Part shown: positions 25,800 to 33,881 of the stretch, piece by piece | Position numbering within the stretch: position 1 is the first letter of the stretch | Layout: each line of letters begins with the position of its first letter | From: UBA3792 sp045114775 | GTDB taxonomy: Bacteria > Bacillota > Clostridia > Christensenellales > CAG-138 | Direction: 5' to 3' | NCBI GenBank assembly: GCA_045114775.1 | Contig: JBGULC010000042.1 | Coordinates: 1 to 64,000 of the forward strand | DNA length: 64,000 bases | Position numbers and translations under genes: made by a program | The notes under the pieces: generated by a model | Seen by the model: the letters and a program-made list of their open reading frames with translations, nothing else | Database searches by the model: none | What the model was told of the DNA's origin: nothing

Positions 25800-26468
25800 A
25801 TGGACCGCATTTATATCGTCGAGGACGACGCCGACATCCGGGAAATGGAGGCTTACGCGCTTTCGAGCGCGGGCTTTTCGGTCGAGGCTTTTGAAGAAAG
25901 CACGGCGTTCTTCGCTGCGGTCCGAAAACAGCTTCCCGATCTCGTTTTGCTGGACGTCATGCTGCCCGGCACGGACGGGCTTGCGGTCCTGAAACGTCTT
26001 CGCGCAGACCCTGCGGCCTGTGCGATCCCGATCATCATGGTCACCGCAAAGACCGCCGAGACGGATAAGGTGAAAGGCCTCGATTCCGGCGCGGACGATT
26101 ATCTTACAAAACCGTTCGGCGTCATGGAGCTCGTGTCGCGCTGCAAAGCGCTTCTGCGCCGCGCGCACCGACAGACCGCGGTGCTTGCGTTTGGGTCGAT
26201 CGAGATGGATGACGACCGTCATCGCGTGACCGTCGACGGGCAGGAGACGGAGCTGACGTTCAAGGAATACGGACTTTTAAAGTATCTTCTGAACAACGCG
26301 GGCATGTCCGTCACGCGCGATCAGCTCATGGAGGCCGTGTGGGGCTTTGCGTTTACCGGTGAGACGCGCACCGTCGATATGCACATCAAAACGCTGCGGA
26401 AAAAGCTCGGTCCGGCGGGCGGTCTCATTGAGACCGTGCGCAACGTGGGCTACCGGCTCGGGAGGTAA
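25800..26468 (+). CDS. OmpR/PhoB family response regulator
   Basis: Receiver domain with acidic pocket EDD (8-10), phosphoacceptor Asp52 in LLDVMLPGTDG, Thr in MVTAKT and Lys in YLTKPFG, followed by a winged-helix DNA-binding domain (LTFKEYGLLKYLLNNAGMSVTRDQLMEAVWG; RTVDMHIKTLRKKLG; TVRNVGYRL). Start is the ATG at MDRIYIVEDD, one base past the peptidase stop; a longer frame reading back inside the peptidase is spurious. Pairs with the adjacent kinase. Confidence 0.95.
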   Translation: MDRIYIVEDDADIREMEAYALSSAGFSVEAFEESTAFFAAVRKQLPDLVLLDVMLPGTDGLAVLKRLRADPAACAIPIIMVTAKTAETDKVKGLDSGADDYLTKPFGVMELVSRCKALLRRAHRQTAVLAFGSIEMDDDRHRVTVDGQETELTFKEYGLLKYLLNNAGMSVTRDQLMEAVWGFAFTGETRTVDMHIKTLRKKLGPAGGLIETVRNVGYRLGR

Positions 26469-26470
26469 GC

Positions 26471-27478
26471 ATGAACGAAGCGATGTTCTCCGGCATCCTT
26501 GACGCCATGGAGGACGGCGCGGTCGTGTTCGATCTCGAGGGGACCGTGCTGTTCTGCAATGAAAAGGCATACGCCCTGCTGCACGCTGCGCCGGGAACGA
26601 TCGGAAAGCTTTCCGATCTGCCCGACGATGTGCGAAAGTTCTTCGGCGACGTGCGGAGCGGCAGCAGCGAAACGGTCGAGCTCTTCGGGCAGGCCGTTCG
26701 TCTGCACTATCAGGATATCCGGGAAAACGGACTGCGCGCCGGCGCGGTGCTGATTTTGACCGATCTCGGCGAACAGCAGCGGGCGGACCGGATCCGTCAC
26801 GAATTCACCGCAAATGTTTCGCACGAGCTCAAAACGCCGCTGACCTCGATCTCCGGCTATGCCGAAATGATCGAAAACGGCATGGCGCGGGAGGAGGACG
26901 TAAAGCGATTCGCCGCGCGCATCCGCCGTGAATCGAATCGCATGCTCTCGCTCGTGACCGACATCATCACACTGTCCGAGCTGGATGAGAAACAGATCCT
27001 GGAGCAGGCGGAGCCCGTGGACCTCTATGCGCTCGCCGAGGACACCGTGAAGACGTTGGAGAGCGCAGCCATGCTGCGCGGCGTATCGGTACGCCTTTCC
27101 GGCGGGCCGACGAAGGTCTTCGGCGTCCGTGCGCTCTTGTCCGAGCTAACCTATAACCTGCTGGACAACGCGATCCGCTACAACCGCGACAACGGCTCGG
27201 TCTGGGTCCGCGTTACGGACGGGAAGCTCTCGGTGCGCGACACGGGCATCGGGATCCCGAAGCACCACATCGGCCGCATCTACGAGCGGTTCTACCGCGT
27301 CGACAAGAGCCGCAGCAAGGCGACGGGCGGCACGGGGCTCGGGCTTGCGATCGTCAAGCACATCTGCGAAGAGCACAACGCCGAGATCACACTCGAGAGC
27401 GCCGAGGGCATCGGCACTGAGATCACCGTGACCTTCCCGCCGGATAAAAGAATCAACGCAAACGAAAAGAACGGGTAA
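26471..27478 (+). CDS. PhoR-like sensor histidine kinase lacking membrane segments
   Basis: An N-terminal PAS-like domain (residues 1-100, ILDAMEDGAVVFDLEGTVLFCNEKAYALL) is joined directly to the HisKA domain with phosphoacceptor His118 (NVSHELKTPLTSISGYAEM), and then HATPase_c with N box (LTYNLLDNAIRYN), G1 (VRDTGIGIP) and G2 (GGTGLGLAIVKHI). No transmembrane helix or HAMP is present, unlike most PhoR proteins, so it should sense an internal signal. Starts two bases after the regulator stop with GGGAGG upstream. The stop codon lies at the foot of the terminator hairpin. Confidence 0.93.
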   Translation: MNEAMFSGILDAMEDGAVVFDLEGTVLFCNEKAYALLHAAPGTIGKLSDLPDDVRKFFGDVRSGSSETVELFGQAVRLHYQDIRENGLRAGAVLILTDLGEQQRADRIRHEFTANVSHELKTPLTSISGYAEMIENGMAREEDVKRFAARIRRESNRMLSLVTDIITLSELDEKQILEQAEPVDLYALAEDTVKTLESAAMLRGVSVRLSGGPTKVFGVRALLSELTYNLLDNAIRYNRDNGSVWVRVTDGKLSVRDTGIGIPKHHIGRIYERFYRVDKSRSKATGGTGLGLAIVKHICEEHNAEITLESAEGIGTEITVTFPPDKRINANEKNG

Positions 27479-27498
27479 AAAACCCGTTCTTGGTTTTT
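27466..27498. terminator. Terminator overlapping the kinase stop codon, usable in both directions
   Basis: Ten-base-pair stem AAGAACGGGT / ACCCGTTCTT (27467-27476 and 27482-27491) with an all-A loop, then GGTTTTT. The TAA stop begins with the last base of the left arm. It also lies downstream of the convergent GntR gene. Confidence 0.85.
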
Positions 27499-27520
27499 GG
27501 CAAACCCCGCTGCGAAGAGG

Positions 27521-28228
27521 TCACACGTCAATATGCAGCGTTTGCGAGGAGGGAAAGAAGAAGACGTCCGAGAGCAGCGGTTCGCCGTCGGGATCTTCGC
27601 AGAGTATGCGCACCTCAAGCACCGGAGAACCGACCGGCACATCCAGCGCGGACGCTATGGCCTCGTCTGCGACGACGGCGCAGAAATCGCAGCGCCGCGA
27701 GCCGATGGGGACCTGAAGCTTGTTGCGGACGATGTCGCCGAGCGAGGTGTCGTAATCGCGCTTGTAGACCATCGGCACCTTGTCGGTGCGAAGGAAGCCC
27801 TCGCAGTAGGCGAACGGCTTGCCGTCGACCCAGCGGACCCTGGTGACCTTGCGGACCTTCGTGCCGTGCGGGACGTGCAGCAGATCGGCGACCGCCGGCG
27901 TTGCGGGCACAAGCGTAACGGACAGATTGCGCACGCCGCTGTTCATACCGACCTTGCGGATGGAATCGGTCAGCTCCTGCGAGAGCGTGAAGCGATACGG
28001 CGAAAGCACCGGCTGTGAGCGGAAGGAGCCGCAGCCCTGCGTGCGAAGAAGAAGGCCTTCCCGGACGAGCACGTCGAGCGCCTGACGGATCGTGCCGCGC
28101 GCGACGCCGTATTGCTCGGTCAGCGATTGCTCCGTTTCAAACGGCGCGCCGACGGGGAGCTGTAAAAGTCTGGTGCGCAGTTCGTCTGCGATGCGCAGAT
28201 ACAGCGGTTGTTCGGATGCGGTTTTCAT
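27521..28228 (-). CDS. GntR family regulator, HutC type (UTRA effector domain)
   Basis: N-terminal winged helix (PLYLRIADELRTRLLQLPVGAPFETEQSLTEQYGVARGTIRQALDVLVREGLLL) with the GntR arrangement, then a UTRA ligand domain (VTRVRWVDGKPFAYCEGFLRTDKVP ... VGSPVLEVRILCEDPDGEPLLSDVFFF). Senses a small molecule, often a sugar phosphate or amino acid derivative. It is 51 bases downstream of the phospholipase gene, probably co-transcribed; its targets are not evident. Confidence 0.9.
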   Translation of the reverse strand: MKTASEQPLYLRIADELRTRLLQLPVGAPFETEQSLTEQYGVARGTIRQALDVLVREGLLLRTQGCGSFRSQPVLSPYRFTLSQELTDSIRKVGMNSGVRNLSVTLVPATPAVADLLHVPHGTKVRKVTRVRWVDGKPFAYCEGFLRTDKVPMVYKRDYDTSLGDIVRNKLQVPIGSRRCDFCAVVADEAIASALDVPVGSPVLEVRILCEDPDGEPLLSDVFFFPSSQTLHIDV

Positions 28229-28279
28229 GTGTCGTTCCTCCTGCGGTTGATGGGGTCGCTTTGGGGGGATCGGGCAGGA

Positions 28280-29065
28280 TCAGAGAAGCAGCGCTTCGAT
28301 CTCGGGCAGCGCGCGTTCGGCGCATTCCCGGCCGATGCGGATCGCTTCTTCTGCGCCCGCGGTCGAGATCATGCTCATGAATGATACGTCCGGCTTGATA
28401 CGGACGTCAATGCGATCCATTCGGAGCCTGCTGATCTCTTTCTGCATCATGTCAAAGGAGCGCAGCACCGTGGAGTGCGCGCCGGGCGCTTTGTCCTCGG
28501 TGACGACAAAGCGCTTTTTGATCGACAGATCGACGCCGATCACGATGTCTGCGCCGTTCTCGCGCAGCACTTCGACGGGCAGCTCCTGCAGCATGCCGCC
28601 GTCGACATACCAATGCCCGTCGATCTTCTCCGGCGTAAACACGCCGGGGATCGCCATGCTGGCGCGCGCAGCCTCGTATAGTTTGCAGTGTTCAAAGATG
28701 TGGAAAGTGCCGGACTCGAGATCCGTCGCGCCGATAAAGCACGGGATCTTCGTCTGCTCCACGGTCAGATCATGCGACAGGGTCCGGATGAGCTCGGAAA
28801 CCTTGTTGCCGGAGATGATGCCGCCGCGCGTGACGATCGTCGGATCGATCAGATCCTTCGGCGCAAGCGTGCAGAGATATTTCTCCAGAAGATACAGGTC
28901 GGTCCCTGCGGCATAGATTGCCGCGACCAGTGCGCCGGCGCTGCAGCCGGAGATCATGTCGATCGGAATGTTATGCTCGGTCAGAACCTGCAGTACGCCG
29001 ATATGCGCCGCGCCGCGACCGCCGCCGGACGCAAGTGCCAAGCCGACTTTTTTACGTTCGCTCAA
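28280..29065 (-). CDS. Patatin-like phospholipase (RssA/NTE family)
   Basis: Ser-Asp dyad acyl hydrolase. Oxyanion hole SGGGRGAAHIGVL (13-25), nucleophile Ser42 in GCSAG (40-44), catalytic Asp154 in DGGMLQ. Short form of 261 residues with no membrane domain, as in RssA/YchK. Probably a cytosolic or membrane-peripheral lysophospholipase. First gene of a transcript with the GntR regulator. Confidence 0.9.
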   Translation of the reverse strand: MSERKKVGLALASGGGRGAAHIGVLQVLTEHNIPIDMISGCSAGALVAAIYAAGTDLYLLEKYLCTLAPKDLIDPTIVTRGGIISGNKVSELIRTLSHDLTVEQTKIPCFIGATDLESGTFHIFEHCKLYEAARASMAIPGVFTPEKIDGHWYVDGGMLQELPVEVLRENGADIVIGVDLSIKKRFVVTEDKAPGAHSTVLRSFDMMQKEISRLRMDRIDVRIKPDVSFMSMISTAGAEEAIRIGRECAERALPEIEALLL

Positions 29066-29105
29066 TTTGCCGTCCCCTCAATCATATAGACATATTTCTA
29101 ATTTT

Positions 29106-29134
29106 ATTATAACAAATCATTTGACCGATTGCAA
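29106..29134 (-). promoter_or_regulatory. Promoter of the patatin/GntR pair
   Basis: Minus-strand TTGCAA (29129-29134), 17-base spacer, TATAAT (29106-29111). Confidence 0.7.
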
Positions 29135-29165
29135 GGAAAATCGACAGATCGAGTCGTTTGTGTTG

Positions 29166-29199
29166 AAAAAAGAAGGCTCCCCGAAACCGGGGAACCTTC
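29166..29199 (-). terminator. Terminator of the DUF937 operon
   Basis: Twelve-base-pair stem GAAGGCTCCCCG / CGGGGAACCTTC (29172-29183 and 29188-29199, one wobble in RNA), followed on the minus strand by a six-T run. Confidence 0.85.
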
Positions 29200-29215
29200 C
29201 TATACGGATCGGATC

Positions 29216-30157
29216 TTATTTCTTAGTCGTGGTTTTCTTCGCCGTTTTCTTGCCGGTCGTGGTCGTTCCGGTCTTTTTTGCGGTCGTACCGGTCTTCGCG
29301 GCGGTCTTCTTGCCGGTCGAAGTCGTACCGGTCTTGGCAGCCGTCTTCTTACCGGTCGTGCTCGTCGACGGCTTCTTTGCCGCGGTCGTGCCGGTCTTCT
29401 TCTTGGCGGAGGTCGTTGTCCCCGTCTTCTTGCCGGTCTTTTTCTTACCGGAGGAGGTCGTTTCGAGCGCATCCTTGTCGCCGAAAAGACCCATCGCAAG
29501 CGAACCGAGGCCGCCTAAAAGCCCACCGGAGGATTCTTCCTTTTCGTCTTCCTCATCCTTTTCGTCCTTGCCGCCTAAAAGACCGCCCAGAAGTCCGCCC
29601 AAGATGCCGCCGGAGCTTTGGGTCTGCGTTTGCTGCGAGCCCAGGAGACTTCCCAGAAGCGTCGAGCCGACGCTGCCGGACGAGGAGGACGAGCCGCCGC
29701 CCAGAAGCCCGCCGAGGAGTCCGCCGAGCCCGGAGCTCGAATCGTCGTCCTTCTTGTTGCCGAGCTGGGTCAGAAGCAGCGGCGCGACCGTCGAAAGGAT
29801 CGTGCCGACCTTGCTGCCGGAAACGCCGCTCTTTCTTGAAAGCGCCTTTGTTGCCGCAGCTTCGTCGCTGCCTAAAATGTGACCGAGGATCTTCTTGCCG
29901 TCTTCGGCGTCGGCGGAAGCCAGGAACGAAGCGGCGTCGACGACGTCGCCCGTCTTATGCTCGTTCAGCGCCTTGTTCAGCGATTCCGCACCGGCCTTGG
30001 TCGATGCGTTGTCGGACATTTTGCCGACAAGCACCGGAAGCGCGTCCGTCAGCACCGCGTTGACCTTCGATCCGGAGGTCTTGGTCATCTTCGCGATCGT
30101 CTGCACGCCGTCGCTGCCGATCATACCCATCAGGGCATTGAGGTCGATCCCTGTCAT
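29216..30157 (-). CDS. DUF937 protein with histone-like Lys/Thr/Ala-rich C-terminal tail
   Basis: Residues 1-150 form a DUF937 (YidB-like) alpha-helical domain (LMGMIGSDGVQTIAKMTKTSGSKVNAVLTDALPVLVGKM). A Gly/Ser-rich middle (GGLLGGLLGGGSSSSSGSVGSTLLGSLLG) is followed by an acidic patch (DEKDEEDEKEES) and then about 80 residues of TGKKTAAKTGTT-type repeats ending in KKTTTKK. Such tails occur in H1-like nucleoid proteins; DUF937 has no assigned function. An RNA, DNA or polyanion-binding role is inferred from charge only. Starts three bases after the upstream membrane-protein stop. Confidence 0.75.
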   Translation of the reverse strand: MTGIDLNALMGMIGSDGVQTIAKMTKTSGSKVNAVLTDALPVLVGKMSDNASTKAGAESLNKALNEHKTGDVVDAASFLASADAEDGKKILGHILGSDEAAATKALSRKSGVSGSKVGTILSTVAPLLLTQLGNKKDDDSSSGLGGLLGGLLGGGSSSSSGSVGSTLLGSLLGSQQTQTQSSGGILGGLLGGLLGGKDEKDEEDEKEESSGGLLGGLGSLAMGLFGDKDALETTSSGKKKTGKKTGTTTSAKKKTGTTAAKKPSTSTTGKKTAAKTGTTSTGKKTAAKTGTTAKKTGTTTTGKKTAKKTTTKK

Positions 30158-30160
30158 GCC

Positions 30161-31042
30161 TTATTCCTCGGGCACGGTCTGGAGATCTTCCGTGACTTCC
30201 TCGGGAATCTCCAGCAGCTCATCCACGTCGCTGCGCTCTTCGATCTTCATATCGGGATTGCTGATGGCCGCACGCTTTGCGCAGAAGGCGCAGAGGGATT
30301 CACGGCTGTTGTCGATCGCGTCCTGCACGGATCCGGTCAGCAGGTCGGAATTCTTGATGGTCTGGCAATCATCGAACAGATGGTATTTTCTGCCGTACTG
30401 CGTCCAGTAGACGTCGTCGGTGATGGTATTCGTCGCCGCATCCTTTTCCTCTTTGGAGATCGGGTTCCAGTCAATGCCGAGCAGCGCGACGACCACAAGC
30501 GCGACAGCCGCAACGATGGTGAAGATCGTCTTGGTCTTCTTATCCAGCTTCTTGTTGGTAAGCAGGAAGATGATCAGCGGCATGAAGCAGACGAGCGCCA
30601 TGATCGCGCCGAGCTGGGTGAGAATGAAGAAGCCGACCTTGTTGTTCGTCTTTCTGAACGGCGCAAGGCGGTTGGACTTCTTCCAGAGCGAAGACGCAAT
30701 GATGCAGCAAACTGCGTCGATCACAATGAAGATCGCGAGCGGAATCCACAGCGCAATGCGAACGTCGTCATGCGTGCTGAAGAACGGCAGCTTGATCTTT
30801 TCGTTGATCAGCAGGATCGCAATGATCTCACAGGCAATCGCGACCGCCCACAGGATGAAAGCGACGATGCGCAGGGTCGTTGCTTTGCTTTTTTCTTCCG
30901 CAGCCGTCAGGCTTTCCACACGCTTTGCCTTGGTGACTTCCGGCTCTTTTTCTTCGACCGCTTTTGTGACCTTCTTCTCAGTCTGCTTAACGGTCTGTTT
31001 CCCGTCGGATACACGGGTGATCGTTCGTTCTTTCTTTTCCAT
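30161..31042 (-). CDS. Unrecognised four-helix membrane protein with C-terminal Cys/His motif
   Basis: Charged Lys/Glu-rich cytoplasmic N-terminus (about 1-45), then four helices (IVAFILWAVAIACEIIAILLI; IALWIPLAIFIVIDAVCCIIA; FILTQLGAIMALVCFMPLIIFLL; IFTIVAAVALVVVALLGI). A C-terminal segment, YGRKYHLFDDCQTIKNS ... LCAFCAKR, resembles the H-x3-C ... C-x2-C metal-binding tails attached to secreted nucleases and competence proteins. Function unknown. Start placed at MEKKERT (GAGAGGGG five bases upstream) rather than five codons earlier. Coupled to the DUF937 gene. Confidence 0.7.
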   Translation of the reverse strand: MEKKERTITRVSDGKQTVKQTEKKVTKAVEEKEPEVTKAKRVESLTAAEEKSKATTLRIVAFILWAVAIACEIIAILLINEKIKLPFFSTHDDVRIALWIPLAIFIVIDAVCCIIASSLWKKSNRLAPFRKTNNKVGFFILTQLGAIMALVCFMPLIIFLLTNKKLDKKTKTIFTIVAAVALVVVALLGIDWNPISKEEKDAATNTITDDVYWTQYGRKYHLFDDCQTIKNSDLLTGSVQDAIDNSRESLCAFCAKRAAISNPDMKIEERSDVDELLEIPEEVTEDLQTVPEE

Positions 31043-31100
31043 GCAAACCCCTCTCATTTCTTTATATTTGGTTTGGAATGATATACATTCTTAATTATAT

Positions 31101-31129
31101 ATTGTAAGCCAAGACCGCGCCGATGTCAA
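31101..31129 (-). promoter_or_regulatory. Promoter of the membrane protein/DUF937 operon
   Basis: Minus-strand TTGACA (31124-31129), 17-base spacer, TACAAT (31101-31106). Confidence 0.75.
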
Positions 31130-31253
31130 CTATGGATTGGTGTATTTTTGTCGCAATTATCCGGGAAAATGCGGGCAGCGGGCAAGTTTGCTCTTGACAA
31201 TTCGCCCGAATGCGTCCAAACTGAAAGCAAAGAAACGGGAGGTCGGTCGATCT

Positions 31254-31931
31254 ATGGAATGGTGGCAAATCGCGCTGATTATCGGCGGCGGGGCGCTTGT
31301 TCTGTTCGGCGGTTTTATAGGCGTACGCCGCGCGACGCGCGGAATGCGCGAGCGGCTCGGGTATATCAAGAGCGCGATCGACGAGGCGATCGCAGCGGAC
31401 AAGGAGCCGGAGAAGCCGCGCTCATTGAGCTCGCTCGAATCGGTCGTGCTGCCGAAGATCCTGAAGGATTTTCCGGATTTCAACGCGCGGATCTTTGCGG
31501 AACGCGTACGGCGCGACGCGAAGACATACTATGAAAGCGGCGTAAAGGGCAAGGTCCTGTATACGGATGACGCGACAGAAACGTTCAAATCGGCGTTCGA
31601 GGACCGTCTGCCGACCGATGTCAAGGACGGGATCACGGTCCGCCGCGCCACGATCGCGGCTTATGACGGCTCCGCGCGGCAGAAGATTTTGACCTGCCAG
31701 GCGGCCGTCGGCTTTAACGACACGGCCGATACCCCGCGCGAGCGTCGGCTGATCCTCGTGTACATCGCGGGCTACGCGGATGATCCCGACAGCCCGATCG
31801 TCGGATTCAACTGCCCGAACTGCGGCGCGCCGCTGCCGGCGGCGGGCGCGCGTGTCTGCGTCTACTGCGGCACGGCGTTTTCCGCGCCGGTGCGTCTGGG
31901 CTGGATGCTTTCGGACGCGGCGGAAGGATGA
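31254..31931 (+). CDS. Membrane-anchored protein with C-terminal zinc ribbon
   Basis: One N-terminal helix (WWQIALIIGGGALVLFGGFIGV), then a soluble domain with SLSSLESVVLPKILKDFPDFNARIFAERVRRDAKTYYES, which resembles the Tim44-like membrane-associated fold by pattern only, and a zinc ribbon at the end (CPNCGAPLPAAGARVCVYCG). Start at MEWWQIALI with GGGAGG 11 bases upstream; the frame is open further upstream but without a ribosome site. No firm family; similar zinc-ribbon proteins appear elsewhere in the window. Confidence 0.7.
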   Translation: MEWWQIALIIGGGALVLFGGFIGVRRATRGMRERLGYIKSAIDEAIAADKEPEKPRSLSSLESVVLPKILKDFPDFNARIFAERVRRDAKTYYESGVKGKVLYTDDATETFKSAFEDRLPTDVKDGITVRRATIAAYDGSARQKILTCQAAVGFNDTADTPRERRLILVYIAGYADDPDSPIVGFNCPNCGAPLPAAGARVCVYCGTAFSAPVRLGWMLSDAAEG

Positions 31932-32092
31932 GCGCCTGACGGCGCAGTGATATTTGCCGCTATGTGGCAGGTGATATCGCCCTTCGGGCGGTGATATCTT
32001 CCCTGCGGGAAGGTTCAGGCGGATCCTCCTGCCGGAGAATCGTCTGATTTATGACGGCTCTGCCGCCATGAATTGTTTCAAAGGAATATGAA
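31932..32092. repeat. Intergenic array of GTGATATC-linked hairpins
   Basis: Small hairpins are strung on a recurring (G)TGATAT(C/T) linker: TGATATTTGCCGC-TATGT-GGCA, GTGATATC-GCCC-TTCG-GGCG, GTGATATC-TTCCC-TGCG-GGAA. Then come the words GGAGAATCGTCTG and GAATTGCGCCTGCG, which recur at 37560-37572 and 34170-34183. It has no open frame and looks like a dispersed clostridial intergenic repeat. Confidence 0.7.
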
Positions 32093-32125
32093 TTGCGCCT
32101 GCGACGCGTAAAAACGGAGAAAACT

Positions 32126-32953
32126 ATGCCGATCGACAAGGAAGATTATCTGGAACCGAACTGCGTGCTGTGCGGGGAGCCGTACGGCACAAAACCGCAG
32201 ATCAAGCCGGTCCCGCAGCAGCGGATCATGGAAAAGGTGGACGAGTGCATGTCCCGCCGCGACTATGCGGGCGTGGAGCGGCATCTCCTTTACTGGCTCG
32301 AGGAGGCGAAGCTCGGTCGCGACGAAAAAGGCGAGCTGATGATCCGCAACGAGCTCGTGGGCCATTACCGCAAGACCGGCGAAAAGGACAAGGCCTTTGC
32401 GCAGGCGGAGGCGGCGCTGGCGCTTCTGGACGCGATGGACTTCGAGGGCTCGATCACCGCGGGCACGACCTGCGTGAACGCGGCGACGGCGTATCAGGCG
32501 TTCGGCGAGCACGAAAAGGCGCTCAGCGTGTTCGAACGCGCTCGGAAAAACTACGAGGCGATCGCTTCGCTGAAGCCGGAGCTTCTGGGCGGGCTCTACA
32601 ACAACATGGCGCTGACGCTCGTTTCGCTGAAGCGCTTCGACGAGGCAAACGGCCTTTATGAGAAGGCGCTTGAAACAATGGCAAACGCCCCGCACGGCGC
32701 TTTGGAGCAGGCGATCACGTATCTCAACATGGCGAACGCTGCCGAGGATGAAAAGGGGCTTTTGGACGCTTCGGAGACGATCGACGCCTGTCTTGAAACG
32801 GCGCAGCGGCTTTTGAACGCGCCGGACGTCCCGCACGAGGGCTATTACGCGTTCGTATGCGAGAAATGTGCGCCGACCTTCGAGTATTACGGCTGGTTTG
32901 CGGCGGCAAACGAGCTCAACGACCGCGCGAGGGCATGGTATGAACGGACTTGA
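32126..32953 (+). CDS. Tetratricopeptide-repeat protein
   Basis: Almost wholly alpha-helical with TPR-like pairs (AFAQAEAALALLDAMD; TTCVNAATAYQAFGEHEKALSVFERARKNYEAI; LLGGLYNNMALTLVSLKRFDEANGLYEKALETM; AITYLNMANAAEDEKG), and an N-terminal CVLCGEPYG. Likely a cytosolic scaffold or partner of the DUF4037 protein, whose start lies 14 bases inside this gene. Start at MPIDKEDYL with GGAG nine bases upstream (275 residues). Confidence 0.85.
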   Translation: MPIDKEDYLEPNCVLCGEPYGTKPQIKPVPQQRIMEKVDECMSRRDYAGVERHLLYWLEEAKLGRDEKGELMIRNELVGHYRKTGEKDKAFAQAEAALALLDAMDFEGSITAGTTCVNAATAYQAFGEHEKALSVFERARKNYEAIASLKPELLGGLYNNMALTLVSLKRFDEANGLYEKALETMANAPHGALEQAITYLNMANAAEDEKGLLDASETIDACLETAQRLLNAPDVPHEGYYAFVCEKCAPTFEYYGWFAAANELNDRARAWYERT

Positions 32954-33881
32954 GCTTTCCGAACGGTTTTATTTCGAATGCGGAAAACCGATGCTCGAAG
33001 AGCAGTTTCCCGCGCTTTTGCCGTACCTTGCGGCAGGGCTGTTCGGCAGCGGCTCGGAGTGCGCGGGCTTCGACGACGAAACGAGCCGCGATCACGATTT
33101 TGAGCCGGGTTTTTTGATTCTGCTGCCGGGCGAGGACGTCGTCGACCGAAAGGCGGCGTTTCAACTGGAACGCGCGTACGCGAAGCTCCCGAAGGAGTTT
33201 ATGGGCTTTGCGCGAAGCCCGATCGCACCGGTCGGCGGCGCGCGGCACGGCGTATTGCGCACGGCGGAGTTTTTCCAGGACAAGGTCGGCGCGGCGGACG
33301 GGATCCTCACCGTTTCGCAATGGCTGACCGTGCCGGAGCATGCGCTTTTTGAGGCGACGAACGGGAAACTGTTCTTCGACGGGTCCGGCGAAGTCAGCCG
33401 CATCCGCGAGGGGCTTTCCCGGTATCCCGAGGACGTCCGCAGGAAAAAGCTTGCGGGCGAGCTGCTTTTGATGGCGCAGGCGGGGCAGTACAACTACGCC
33501 CGCTGTTTGAGACACGGCGAGACCGGCGCCGCGCAGCTTGCGATCGCGGAATTTACGAAGGCTGCGATGCACGCGGCGTTTCTGCTGAACGGCGCTTATA
33601 TGCCGTATTATAAATGGAGCTTCCGCGCGATGCGGTCTTTGCCGAAGCTTTCGATGCTTGCCGAGACGCTCGAGGTGCTGCTGACGACCGACAACGAGCC
33701 CGAAACGGCGGAAAGCAAGGCGTACATGATCGAGGACGTCGCGGCGGACGTGATCGAGGAACTGCAGGCGCAAGGACTCACAAAAGCGATCTGCGGCGAT
33801 CTCGAAAAACATGCCTATTCGGTCAACGATTCGATCGCCGACGGCGGCATCCGCAACCTGCACATTCTCGCTGCGGTGTGA
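32940..33881 (+). CDS. DUF4037 protein, nucleotidyltransferase-like
   Basis: Near the N-terminus, GLFGSGSECAGFDDETSRDHDFEPGFLI follows the nucleotidyltransferase-superfamily pattern (Gly-Ser, then acidic residues on a strand), the hallmark of DUF4037. The rest is helical with conserved-looking YNYARCLRHGETGAAQLAI and AFLLNGAYMPYYKWSFRAMRSLP, as in substrate-binding parts of minimal nucleotidyltransferases. The substrate is unknown. Translation is probably coupled to the TPR gene by a 14-base overlap; start at MNGLELSERFYFE. Confidence 0.8.
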   Translation: MNGLELSERFYFECGKPMLEEQFPALLPYLAAGLFGSGSECAGFDDETSRDHDFEPGFLILLPGEDVVDRKAAFQLERAYAKLPKEFMGFARSPIAPVGGARHGVLRTAEFFQDKVGAADGILTVSQWLTVPEHALFEATNGKLFFDGSGEVSRIREGLSRYPEDVRRKKLAGELLLMAQAGQYNYARCLRHGETGAAQLAIAEFTKAAMHAAFLLNGAYMPYYKWSFRAMRSLPKLSMLAETLEVLLTTDNEPETAESKAYMIEDVAADVIEELQAQGLTKAICGDLEKHAYSVNDSIADGGIRNLHILAAV

